DNA of 64,000 bases. Source: CAVZBW01 sp963773635. Lineage in GTDB: Bacteria; Actinomycetota; Acidimicrobiia; Acidimicrobiales; RAAP-2. The DNA lies in contig CAVZBW010000005.1 of assembly GCA_963773635.1 (NCBI GenBank), positions 1,674,001 through 1,738,000 of the forward strand, read 5' to 3'. The number at the start of each line of letters is the position of its first letter. Position 1 is the first letter of the stretch. A model generated the notes under the pieces. The model worked only from the letters and a program-made list of their open reading frames with translations. It did not search any database and had not been told where the DNA came from. The position numbers were made by a program, and so were the translations under genes. This document shows, in pieces, positions 38,883-47,151 of this stretch.

Positions 38883-41483
38883 GTGGCCGCGACGGCCGGA
38901 GCTCTACGCATCGGTTCCATCTTCTCCAATGCGGCCCGGGCGGTGCCCGGCCGGGCCGCCGCGATCTTCGGGGATCAGGTCATGACCTTCGGCGAGCTCG
39001 ACGCCGAGGCCAACCGCATCGCCGCAGTGCTCGCCGGCCGCGGGCTCGGTCTCGGCGATCGGCTCGTCACCTGGTCGGGAACCGAGCTGGGACTGGCGCC
39101 GGTCTTCGCCGCGGCGGCGAAGCTGGGCGTCGTCTTCGTCCCTGCCAACCCGGCTTTGAAGATCGACGAGGCGACCTCTGTCGTGCGCTCGGCGCGGCCC
39201 GCCCTGATCGTCGCCGGGCCGGACGGGCTCGGCTCGGCTCTGGCGATCGGCGAGCGGCTCGGCGTGCCCGTGATCGGCCTCCAGGAGCTGCGCGAGGAGG
39301 CCCGGCTCGCATCCGACGCCGACCCCGCGGTCGAGGGCCCGGGCGAGGACGACCCGCACGTGATCTTCTTTACCAGCGGGAGCACGGGCAGCCCCAAGGG
39401 GGCGGTCCTGTCGCATCGGATCAACTTCCTGCGTACGCACCCCGGCGCCCTGCTCGAGCCGCGAGGGTCCATGCTCTCCCCCTACCCGCTTTTCCACATG
39501 GGTGCCTGGACGATCGCGTTGCAGCAGTGGCAGGCCCGGGACACGGTCATCCTCGTGCGCTCGGCCGACGCCGCGACGATCTGCGAGGCCATCACCCGAC
39601 ACCGCGCACGGCGCATCAACGCCATACCAGGCGTGTGGAGGCGCATCCTCGACCACCTCGGTGGCGACCAGGGGGCCGGCACCGACCTCTCCTCGCTCCG
39701 ATTCGCCGACACCGGGACCTCTGCCACGCCGCTCGAGCTGCTCACGGAGATGGAGGCCGCCCTTCCCGGGGCCTACATCCGGATCTTCTACGGATCGACC
39801 GAAGCCGGAAGCGTCGCCGCGCTCGGGCACGAGGACATCCGCCGCAAGCCCGGCAGCTGCGGAACCCTCGCCCCGTCCTGCGAGATTCGCGTCGAGGACG
39901 ACGGCCAGCTCTGCGTCCGCGGACCGCTCGTCTTCGGCGGCTATTTCGAGAACCCCGAGGCCACGTCCGAGGTCCTGGCCGACGGCTGGTACCGGACGGG
40001 CGACCTGGCGGTGGTGGACGAGGACGGGTACCTCAGCATCGTCGGCCGGGCCAAGGACCTCATCCGCACGGGTGGCGAATCGGTGGTGCCCGCCGAGGTC
40101 GAGCGGGCGGTAGCCGACCACCCCGCGATCGCCGAGGTCGCGGTGGTGGGCTTCCCCGACGTGCAATGGGGCGAGGTGGTCTGCGCCGCCGTGGTACTCG
40201 CCCCCGGCCAGGAGCCTCCGACGGTCGAGGAGCTCCGCGCGCACTGCCGCGACCGGCTCGCGCCCTACAAGCACCCCCGACGCGTGGCGGTCTTCGCGTC
40301 GATCCCCCGGACGCCGGCGACCCAACAGGTGCAGCGCCGCCTCCTGGTCGAGCAGCTCGTGACGGCCGGAAGCCCCGAAGCGGGCGCCGCGTTCTCGGCA
40401 ACCGCCGCGCCGGATGCCGCTGTCGGGGTCACCCCTCTCGTGGTCGGCATCACGTACCCGAAGGAATGGGACCGGAGGCCCGCCGCCCAGCTCCGGGCGG
40501 AGATCGACGCGATCTCCGCCATGGACCCACGCATCGAGGTCGTCGACATGCGTTACGTCGAGGCCGAGGACCTGCGCTCCCAGCGGGGGACGTCGCCGTC
40601 CGCCGACCTCCGGCACCTCGCCCCCGACCTGACCGACGAGCAGGCCGAGGCCCTCTCCCGTATCGAGGTGGCCCTGGCCCAGGACCTCCCGTTCGACGTC
40701 GGCAAGGTCGCGCCGAGGCTGCGGTGGGTCCAGGGCGTCGGCGCCGGGGTCAGCCAGCTGCTGTCGGCCGGCCTCGGCCAGTCCGGGATCGCCCTGACGA
40801 GCGCTGCCGGCACCAACGCGGTGTCCATCTCGGAGTTCGTCATGGCTCGGCTCCTCCAGATCTGGAAGCGCCTGCCCGAGATCGACGCCCTCCAGCGGGC
40901 CCATCGCTGGCAGCCGACCTACGGCACCCAGCTCGCCGGCCTGACCCTGGGCGTGGTCGGGCTCGGCGCCATCGGTCGCCAGGTCGCCCGCCGGGCGCGG
41001 GCCTTCGACATGTCCGTGCTCGGGTGCCGCCGCACGGCTCGCCGGGGCGACGTCGATCCCGACGTCGATCGCCTGTACGACCCCGCGGACCTGCGAGAGC
41101 TGCTGTCGTCCTGCGACGCCGTCGTGGCCGCCGTGCCCGAGACGCCCGACACCGTGGGTCTCTTTGGGCCGTCCGAGTTCGCCGCCATGCGCTCCGGATC
41201 GGTCTTCGTCAATGTCGGGAGGGGAAGCGCCGTCGCAGAGCCCGCCCTGCTCGAGGCCCTGTCAACCGGCCATCTCGGGGCGGCCGCCATCGACGTGGTG
41301 CCGATCGAGCCCCTCCGACCCGACTCGCCCCTCTGGGACGCCCCGAACCTCTACGTCTCGCCCCACAGCGCCACGTCGCCCGACCGGTTCTGGGACAATC
41401 TCTACGAGCTCTTTCGCGAGAACCTGCGGCGCTACCTGAGCGGGGAGGCCCTGATCAACGAGATCGACACCTCCGGGGTCTGA
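38883..41483 (+). CDS. Fusion of acyl-CoA-ligase-like domain and D-2-hydroxyacid dehydrogenase
   Basis: An 866-residue two-domain protein in one uninterrupted frame. Residues 1-490 are an ANL adenylate-forming domain: P-loop TSGSTGSPKG at 164-173, YGSTEAG at 303-309, WYRTGDLAVVDEDGY at 369-383 and IVGRAKDLIRTGGE. The A10 motif reads PRTPATQQVQRR, with Gln482 where the catalytic lysine normally sits. After a linker (about 491-515), residues 516-866 are a D-isomer-specific 2-hydroxyacid dehydrogenase with GLGAIG at 693-698, and the catalytic R780, E809 and H828. GTG 38883 follows GGGGG. I know of no standard family with this order. Confidence 0.87.
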   Translation: MAATAGALRIGSIFSNAARAVPGRAAAIFGDQVMTFGELDAEANRIAAVLAGRGLGLGDRLVTWSGTELGLAPVFAAAAKLGVVFVPANPALKIDEATSVVRSARPALIVAGPDGLGSALAIGERLGVPVIGLQELREEARLASDADPAVEGPGEDDPHVIFFTSGSTGSPKGAVLSHRINFLRTHPGALLEPRGSMLSPYPLFHMGAWTIALQQWQARDTVILVRSADAATICEAITRHRARRINAIPGVWRRILDHLGGDQGAGTDLSSLRFADTGTSATPLELLTEMEAALPGAYIRIFYGSTEAGSVAALGHEDIRRKPGSCGTLAPSCEIRVEDDGQLCVRGPLVFGGYFENPEATSEVLADGWYRTGDLAVVDEDGYLSIVGRAKDLIRTGGESVVPAEVERAVADHPAIAEVAVVGFPDVQWGEVVCAAVVLAPGQEPPTVEELRAHCRDRLAPYKHPRRVAVFASIPRTPATQQVQRRLLVEQLVTAGSPEAGAAFSATAAPDAAVGVTPLVVGITYPKEWDRRPAAQLRAEIDAISAMDPRIEVVDMRYVEAEDLRSQRGTSPSADLRHLAPDLTDEQAEALSRIEVALAQDLPFDVGKVAPRLRWVQGVGAGVSQLLSAGLGQSGIALTSAAGTNAVSISEFVMARLLQIWKRLPEIDALQRAHRWQPTYGTQLAGLTLGVVGLGAIGRQVARRARAFDMSVLGCRRTARRGDVDPDVDRLYDPADLRELLSSCDAVVAAVPETPDTVGLFGPSEFAAMRSGSVFVNVGRGSAVAEPALLEALSTGHLGAAAIDVVPIEPLRPDSPLWDAPNLYVSPHSATSPDRFWDNLYELFRENLRRYLSGEALINEIDTSGV

Positions 41484-41498
41484 GGTCGACGGACGCCC

Positions 41499-42224
41499 GT
41501 GGCCACGCGCCCAGGACCGAAGACAGGACCCCGCGGCAACGGCGGGGGCGGAGCGAGTGATCCGGATGGCACTCGCCAGGACCAACCCCTGGTCGACCGT
41601 GCCATCTCCCGGGCGATCTCAGCCCACCGCCGCACTGCGGCCCAAGACATCGACCGGATCATCGAGGCCACCTACCGGGTGGTCGAGCGCCAGGGCACGG
41701 TGGACCCGAAGCTCCGCGACATCCTCGACGAGGCCGGCCTCTCGACCGAGGCCTTTTACCGCCACTTCCACTCCAAGGACGAGCTCATGCTCGTCCTGCT
41801 GGGGGACGGCCGACACCGCCTGGCGGGCTACCTCGGCCATCGGATGGACAAGGCCGGAGACCCGCTCGGCCGCATCCGGGCCTGGATCGAGGGCGTCCTC
41901 GCCCAGGCGGTGGACTCGGGCGCCGCATCGCGTACTCGACCGTTCCTCGCCAACCTCAGCAGGCTCACCGAGCGGTTCCCCGAGGAGCAGCGGTTGTCGG
42001 TCCGCTCGCTCGTGACCCTCCTCGACGAAGCGCTCGCCGCGGCCTCCGAGGCCCAGGAGATCACGACCACCGACCCCGCCCGCGATGCCCTGGCCGTCTA
42101 CCAGCTGGTCATCTCCGTGATGGAGGCCCACATACTGGCCGGCACCAAGCCGGCACCCGGAGACATCGAGCATCTCGTGGGGTTTTGCCTCCGCGCCCTC
42201 GGGGCCGTCGGATCCGGGAGCTGA
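41499..42224 (+). CDS. TetR-family regulator
   Basis: A 241-residue TetR protein. After about 45 basic/glycine-rich residues, the DNA-binding part reads DIDRIIEATYRVVERQG, then LRDILDEAGLSTEAFYRHF and HSKDELMLVLL. The C-terminal ligand domain is typical helical sequence. GTG 41499 starts 15 bases after the fusion gene's stop, so it is probably co-transcribed and may regulate that gene and/or the divergent OFOR operon in response to an acyl-CoA or hydroxyacid. Confidence 0.88.
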   Translation: MATRPGPKTGPRGNGGGGASDPDGTRQDQPLVDRAISRAISAHRRTAAQDIDRIIEATYRVVERQGTVDPKLRDILDEAGLSTEAFYRHFHSKDELMLVLLGDGRHRLAGYLGHRMDKAGDPLGRIRAWIEGVLAQAVDSGAASRTRPFLANLSRLTERFPEEQRLSVRSLVTLLDEALAAASEAQEITTTDPARDALAVYQLVISVMEAHILAGTKPAPGDIEHLVGFCLRALGAVGSGS

Positions 42225-42230
42225 GCGGGA

Positions 42231-42260
42231 AGGAGCCGGCACCCCGGTCCCCCGGCTCCT
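42231..42260. terminator. Hairpin between convergent TetR and SDR genes
   Basis: AGGAGCCGG (42231-42239) and CCGGCTCCT (42252-42260), 9-bp perfect arms with a 12-base loop, lies just after the TetR stop and includes the SDR stop codon. Likely a bidirectional terminator; no T-run follows. Confidence 0.55.
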
Positions 42261-43197
42261 AGAGATCGAACCGTTCCTGGACCAGCGCCTCGGAGAGCGC
42301 CCAGAGGCGGGCCGCGTCGTCGGGATCGCTCGTCCACGCCGCCGGCTCCGCCACCTCGCAGTCGCTCAGGTAGAGCCCGCCGCGCCCGGTGAGCTCGGGG
42401 GAGATGGCCGCGAAGACCGTGGTCGCCGCACCCTGCTCGACCGACTTGCGTGGCGGCAACCCTCCGGACGCCGATCGAGACGCCCGGGCGCTCAGCTCGA
42501 CGTAGTCCTCCCGAGAGAGATGGCGGCCGAGGGAGGTGCCGATCATGCCCGGGTGGAGGGAAAAGGCGCGGACGCCCCGGCCACGCAGCCGACGGTCGAG
42601 CTCGACCGCGTACAGGATGTTGGCGGTCTTGGACTGCCCGTAGGCCTCCCACTTGTCGTACGGCGTCCGCTCGTAGTTGGGGTCCTCCCACCGGATGCCG
42701 GAGGCCCGATGGCCCTCCGAGCTCACGTTCACGATGCGCGCCTCGCCGAGCACCGCAGCACCTTCGAGCAGTGGCACGAGGCTGTTGGTGAGCACGAAGG
42801 GGCCGAGATGATTGGTCCCGAGCTGGAGCTCGAAACCGTCCGGGGTCCGCTCGAAGGGCGTCGCCATGACGCCGGCGTTGTTGATCAACAGGTGGACCCG
42901 CTCATACCGCGAAGTCACGTCCCCCGCAAAGCGGCGCACGCTCGCCAGCGAGGTGAGCTCCACGACACCAGGGTCAAGCCGGGTGCCCGCATCGTCGTCG
43001 AGCGCCCCGCGAAGCGTCGCGACGCACTCGGCCGCCTTGTCGGGCGTGCGGGCCGTCGGCACCACCCGGGCGCCGGCCGCGGCGAGCGCTCGGGCCGTCT
43101 CCCATCCGATCCCGCTCGACGCGCCCGTGACGACTGCGGTCACCCCGGAGAGGTCGCCTCCGGAGAGAACGTCGGCCGTGGTGGTCTCGAAGCTCAT
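42259..43197 (-). CDS. SDR family oxidoreductase (retinol-dehydrogenase/WWOX-like)
   Basis: A 312-residue SDR of the longer type: VVTGASSGIGWETARALA cofactor loop with PTART after strand two (NADP-like Arg), LLINNAGVMATPFERT, serine in IVNVSSEGHRAS and the YxxxK in EAYGQSKTANIL. ARxFSLHPGMIGT follows. ATG 43197 is the start supported by the beginning of similarity. Acts probably on a lipophilic alcohol or ketone; not in an operon with its neighbours. Confidence 0.9.
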   Translation of the reverse strand: MSFETTTADVLSGGDLSGVTAVVTGASSGIGWETARALAAAGARVVPTARTPDKAAECVATLRGALDDDAGTRLDPGVVELTSLASVRRFAGDVTSRYERVHLLINNAGVMATPFERTPDGFELQLGTNHLGPFVLTNSLVPLLEGAAVLGEARIVNVSSEGHRASGIRWEDPNYERTPYDKWEAYGQSKTANILYAVELDRRLRGRGVRAFSLHPGMIGTSLGRHLSREDYVELSARASRSASGGLPPRKSVEQGAATTVFAAISPELTGRGGLYLSDCEVAEPAAWTSDPDDAARLWALSEALVQERFDL

Positions 43198-43545
43198 GCC
43201 GGGCGGTGCGCCCGTCGGGCCGGCTCGGTCGATCGTTGCAGCACGCCACCGCATTCCAGCCTGGACCACCCTCGGACCGCAACACGACGTTGAGTGGATT
43301 CTCAGGAAATTCCCAGCGTGGAGAACCTGCCACCACATTGCACCCGTCCGGAAACCGAAAGGCTCCCGAGGCGTGTCACAGTTGCCGCGAGCCCAAATGG
43401 GCGGGGGTGGAGGAGGCGACAGCGTACGGACGAGGGAGCGTCTGACTGGGGCCGGCGCTCCCTCGCCGACGCGAGTCCTGGGCTCGTCCTCCATCGACTC
43501 TTGCCACGCCGCAGTTCTCGACGACGCGGGTGGATCGGCCGGGTT
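43198..43545. other. Intergenic region without a recognised gene
   Basis: 348 bases between the SDR start and the end of the nitroreductase gene. It is somewhat less GC-rich in its first half (AT-containing stretches around 43290-43320). No coding frame with family similarity, tRNA-like fold or strong hairpin was found; it may hold the SDR promoter. Confidence 0.6.
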
Positions 43546-44232
43546 TCAACCGGAAAAGGCGGGTCCGTCCAAGCGGTCGACCGTGGCGAAGTCCCCCACC
43601 GGCCGCCGTCGAAGGCGGGTGATCGGGCGTTCCGGATGGCCCATGGCCAGCAGGGCCGCCACCGCATACTCCGTCGGCAACCCGAAGAGCTCCTTGACCT
43701 CCGGCTCCCGGCGAATCGGGACGCTCGTGATCACCCCACCGAGGCCCTCCGCGCGGGCGGCAAGGAGGATGCTCCACACGAAGGGGTAGACGGAGGCTCC
43801 GCCGGCGAAGGTGTAGCGCGGCAGGTCCCGATCGACGCAGGCCATCGCCCTCAGGTCGCAGACCACGAGCAGCAGGACCGGCACCTCGTCGAGGTGCTCG
43901 GCCATGCCGCCGCGACCCTTGGCCGCCGCGGCGCGCTCCGCCGCCGACGCGACGGCTCGACGCTCCGCGTCCTCGTCGGTGATCGGTGACCACGGGACGA
44001 GGCCGGCCGCCGAGATCGCCAGGTACTCGTACCAGGCCCCGAGGTAGATGTCGCGCAGGGACGCCCGGACGGCGGCGTCGCGGACCACGATCACCCTCCA
44101 TCCCTGGCGGTTCCCTCCGCTCGGCGCGAACCGTGCGGCGTCGAGGACGCGAAACACCATGTCGTCCGGCACGGGCTCGTCCCGGAATTCGCGAATGGCG
44201 CCGGTCGTGCGCAGGGTCTCGACGAGGTCCAC
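43546..44232 (-). CDS. Nitroreductase-family flavoprotein
   Basis: A 228-residue FMN-binding nitroreductase-fold enzyme. The N-terminal TLRTTGAIREFRDEPVPDD with R14-like arginine and the DAARFAPSGGNRQGWRV segment bind the FMN phosphate, and ASVYPFVWSILLAARAEGLG is the family dimer helix. Likely an NAD(P)H-dependent reductase of quinones, nitro-compounds or an enoate. GTG 44232 is the only start that keeps the FMN-binding N-terminus. It stands between convergent or unrelated neighbours, upstream (in sequence) of the cox-like large subunit. Confidence 0.88.
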   Translation of the reverse strand: MDLVETLRTTGAIREFRDEPVPDDMVFRVLDAARFAPSGGNRQGWRVIVVRDAAVRASLRDIYLGAWYEYLAISAAGLVPWSPITDEDAERRAVASAAERAAAAKGRGGMAEHLDEVPVLLLVVCDLRAMACVDRDLPRYTFAGGASVYPFVWSILLAARAEGLGGVITSVPIRREPEVKELFGLPTEYAVAALLAMGHPERPITRLRRRPVGDFATVDRLDGPAFSG

Positions 44233-44296
44233 GGCGCGCAACCTAGCCGGATCAGGTGGGCTCGGCCTCGGGGGCGATCCCGCCGGAGGACAACGA

Positions 44297-46627
44297 CTAA
44301 ACGACGAGCCCGGCGAGCTCCAACACCTTGGCGGGTGGGAGATGTTGCTCGCGGACCTGAGCGCCGAGCGGGAGCAGCGCATCCTCGATGGCGTTGGTGA
44401 CGGTGGCGGGAGCGACGATGGCGCCGCCCTCTCCCACGCCACGAAACCCGAGCTCACCCTCGGGGTCGGTCTCCAAGTGCTCGATCTCGATGGGAGGGAT
44501 CTCGGCGGCGGTCGGCAGGAGGTAGTCCATGAAGGTCCCGGCCAGGAAATTGCCCTCCTCGTCGTAGGCGGCGTGCTCGTAGAGCACGCCGCCTATCCCC
44601 TGGGCGACGCCACCGCGGATCTGGCCGTCCACGACGGCGGGGTGGATCACCCGACCGCAATCCTCGACCACGATGTACCGCAGAAACTCCACTTTCCCGG
44701 TGCGGGGATCGACCTCAACCGTGCACACGTGCGTGCCGCCGGACCAACCGCTGCCGGTGATGCCCTCGCCCATAAACAGCTCGTGCGCCTCGAGGATCGG
44801 ATCGGTGCCCGGGGGCAGCGTGTTGGGCGCCAGGGTCGCCTGCATAGCGATGTCGGCGAGCGGGAGGGACTTCTGCGGAGCTCCCTTGGGGATCACCATG
44901 CCCTCCTCGATCTCCAGGTCCTCGGGGCCCACCTCGAGCATCTCCGACGCGATGGCCAGGACCTTCTCCTTCACCTTGCGGGTGGACACGAGCACCGCCC
45001 CGCTCGCCCACGTCGCGGCTCGACTCCCACCGGTCCCGATCAGGCTGAAGGGAGTGAAGCGGGTGTCCCCGTAGACCACCTTGACGTGATCGAACGGGAT
45101 ACCCATCTCGTCCGCGGCGACCTGTGCGAGGGTCGTCTCGTGGCTCTGGCCGTGAGGATGCTGGGCGGTGATCACGAGCAGGTGCCCGTCGGACTCGAGC
45201 TTGACCCGGGCCTGCTCACCGCCCCCCATGCCGCCGCCGGCGCGCATCTCCGGTGGCCCGGGTGCGGCCTCGATGAACGTGGCGAACCCGACTCCGAGGT
45301 AACGACCCTCCGCCCGGGCGGCGGCCTGCTCTCGGCGGAACCCGTCGTAGTCCAGCACCTCGAGCGCCCGGTCCAGGGTCTCACGCGAGGCGATACCGGC
45401 CACGCTGAGCCCCGTGATGAGGCGATCCTCGGGGTCCCCGGGCATCATGTTCTTGCGTCGGATCTCGGCCGGATCCATTCCGAGCTCGTGAGCGACGATG
45501 TCGAGGAGCCGTTCCCGGGTCCAGGTCTCCATCTCCCACGGACCCCGGTACGCGACGTAGACGCACTTGTTGGTCGCCACGACCGAGATGTCGATGGCGT
45601 AACCCCTGAACCGGTAGGGGCCAGGCAGGAGCATCTGTATGAGCTGAGTGAACGCCGAGGTGCAGAACGGGACGGCCGGATAGGCGCCCCCGTCCATGAC
45701 GAGCTTGGCCTTTATCCCGAGCAGGGTGCCGTCCTCCTTGACGGCCACCTGCGCCTCGATCGTCTCCTCGCGTGCATGGCCCGAGGCGAGCAGATGCTCG
45801 TTGCGGTCCTCGATCCACTTGACGGGTCGGGCCAGTTGCTTGCTCGCCGCCGCCAGGCAGACGTCCTCACGGAAGACCCCGGCCTTGAGTCCGAAGGCGC
45901 CCCCTACGTCTCCGGAGACGACCCGGATGCGCTCGACCGGGTGCCCCAGCGTCTCGGCGAGCTGGAGCCGCAGGCCGTGGGGTCCCTGGGTGGCCGCGTA
46001 GTAGGTGAGCTCCTGCGATCCCGGGTCGTAGGCAGCCACGGCTCCGCGGGTCTCCATGGGCGAGTTGGCCACCCGGTGCTGGCGAAGGGTCGCCTCGACG
46101 ACCCGGTCGGCCTCGGCGAACGCGCCGTCGACGTCCCCAAGCTCCTGGGAGGAGGTATAGACCACGTTGTCGCCGAGGTCCTCGAAGAGGGCCGGCGAGG
46201 TCGGGTCCATGGCGGCCTCGTACGTCGCCACGGCCGGGAGGGGCTCATAGTCGACCTCGATCAGCTCGCAGGCGTCCTCCGCCTGGTACCGGCTCTCGGC
46301 CACCACCATGGCGACCAGGTCACCGACCAGCCGGACCTTGTCGGTGACGAGGGCATAGAACTCGGGCACTCGCTGGCCCAGGTTCATCCTCACCGACAGG
46401 GCATTGGTCAGGTTCTTCATGTCGCTTCCGGTGAAGACGGCCACGACCCCGGGAGCAGCCTCGGCCGCGGAGGTGTCCAGGATGCTCACCCTCGCGTGGG
46501 CCATGGGGCTTCGCAGGAAGGACGCATGGAGCATGTTGGACAGCTGGACGTCGTCGACGTAACGGCCCCTTCCGGTGAGGATCCGGCGATCCTCGACGCG
46601 TGGGACCTTGGCTCCGACGAGTCTCAT
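44297..46627 (-). CDS. Xanthine-dehydrogenase-family molybdopterin-binding large subunit (CoxL-like)
   Basis: A 776-residue aldehyde-oxidase/xanthine-dehydrogenase-type large subunit. It has GDVGGAFGLKAG at 239-250, the conserved catalytic glutamate E733 in RGVGEGGAIVAP and GQGIGGV-like loops (AQGIGGVLYEH). The active-site loop at 359-365 reads AYRGPWE rather than AYXCSFR of CO dehydrogenase form I or AYRGAGR of form II, so CO oxidation should not be assumed. It may hydroxylate another carbon substrate. ATG 46627 is 41 bases downstream of the small-subunit gene. Confidence 0.9.
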   Translation of the reverse strand: MRLVGAKVPRVEDRRILTGRGRYVDDVQLSNMLHASFLRSPMAHARVSILDTSAAEAAPGVVAVFTGSDMKNLTNALSVRMNLGQRVPEFYALVTDKVRLVGDLVAMVVAESRYQAEDACELIEVDYEPLPAVATYEAAMDPTSPALFEDLGDNVVYTSSQELGDVDGAFAEADRVVEATLRQHRVANSPMETRGAVAAYDPGSQELTYYAATQGPHGLRLQLAETLGHPVERIRVVSGDVGGAFGLKAGVFREDVCLAAASKQLARPVKWIEDRNEHLLASGHAREETIEAQVAVKEDGTLLGIKAKLVMDGGAYPAVPFCTSAFTQLIQMLLPGPYRFRGYAIDISVVATNKCVYVAYRGPWEMETWTRERLLDIVAHELGMDPAEIRRKNMMPGDPEDRLITGLSVAGIASRETLDRALEVLDYDGFRREQAAARAEGRYLGVGFATFIEAAPGPPEMRAGGGMGGGEQARVKLESDGHLLVITAQHPHGQSHETTLAQVAADEMGIPFDHVKVVYGDTRFTPFSLIGTGGSRAATWASGAVLVSTRKVKEKVLAIASEMLEVGPEDLEIEEGMVIPKGAPQKSLPLADIAMQATLAPNTLPPGTDPILEAHELFMGEGITGSGWSGGTHVCTVEVDPRTGKVEFLRYIVVEDCGRVIHPAVVDGQIRGGVAQGIGGVLYEHAAYDEEGNFLAGTFMDYLLPTAAEIPPIEIEHLETDPEGELGFRGVGEGGAIVAPATVTNAIEDALLPLGAQVREQHLPPAKVLELAGLVV

Positions 46628-46668
46628 GGCGTCCCTTCCTCTCCCATCGGTCCCTCTCGGTCTGGCGC

Positions 46669-47151
46669 CTAGGACCGGCCCTGGACCACTCGACTGGCCG
46701 CCAGGCGCACCCCGTCGACGATGGACTGGTAACCCGTGCAGCGGCAGATGTTCCCCGAGAGCTCCTCGCGCAGCTCCTCGTCGGTGAGCTCCCTGGGCTC
46801 AGCGAGAAGGGCTGCTGCGGTCATCACGAAGCCAGGGGTGCAGAACCCGCACTGGAAGCTGTGGGCGTCGCGAAAGGCCTCCTGCAGCGGGCTCAGCTCG
46901 CCGTCGCGCTCCAGACCCTCGATCGTGGTGATCTCCCGACCCTCTGCCTGCACCGCGAGCATCAGGCAGGAGCGCACGGCGAGCCCGTCGAGGAGCACCG
47001 TGCACGCCCCGCACACACCGTGCTCGCACCCGAGATGGGTCCCCGTGAGCTCGAGGTCCTCGCGCAGGAAATCGGCCAGGGTCCGCCGCGGCTCCGCCAG
47101 GGCCTCACGCGCCCTGCCGTTCACCGTCAGGCGCACGGTCTCTCGGGTCAT
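46669..47151 (-). CDS. 2x[2Fe-2S] small subunit (CoxS-like)
   Basis: A 160-residue small subunit with a plant-type cluster at C42, C47, C50 and C62 and a C-terminal cluster at C101, C104, C136 and C138 (QCGFCTPGF and GNICRCTGY). Moves electrons from the molybdenum site to the FAD subunit. ATG 47151 overlaps the FAD-subunit stop (ATGA). Order is FAD subunit, small, large, as in cox operons (M-S-L). Confidence 0.93.
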   Translation of the reverse strand: MTRETVRLTVNGRAREALAEPRRTLADFLREDLELTGTHLGCEHGVCGACTVLLDGLAVRSCLMLAVQAEGREITTIEGLERDGELSPLQEAFRDAHSFQCGFCTPGFVMTAAALLAEPRELTDEELREELSGNICRCTGYQSIVDGVRLAASRVVQGRS

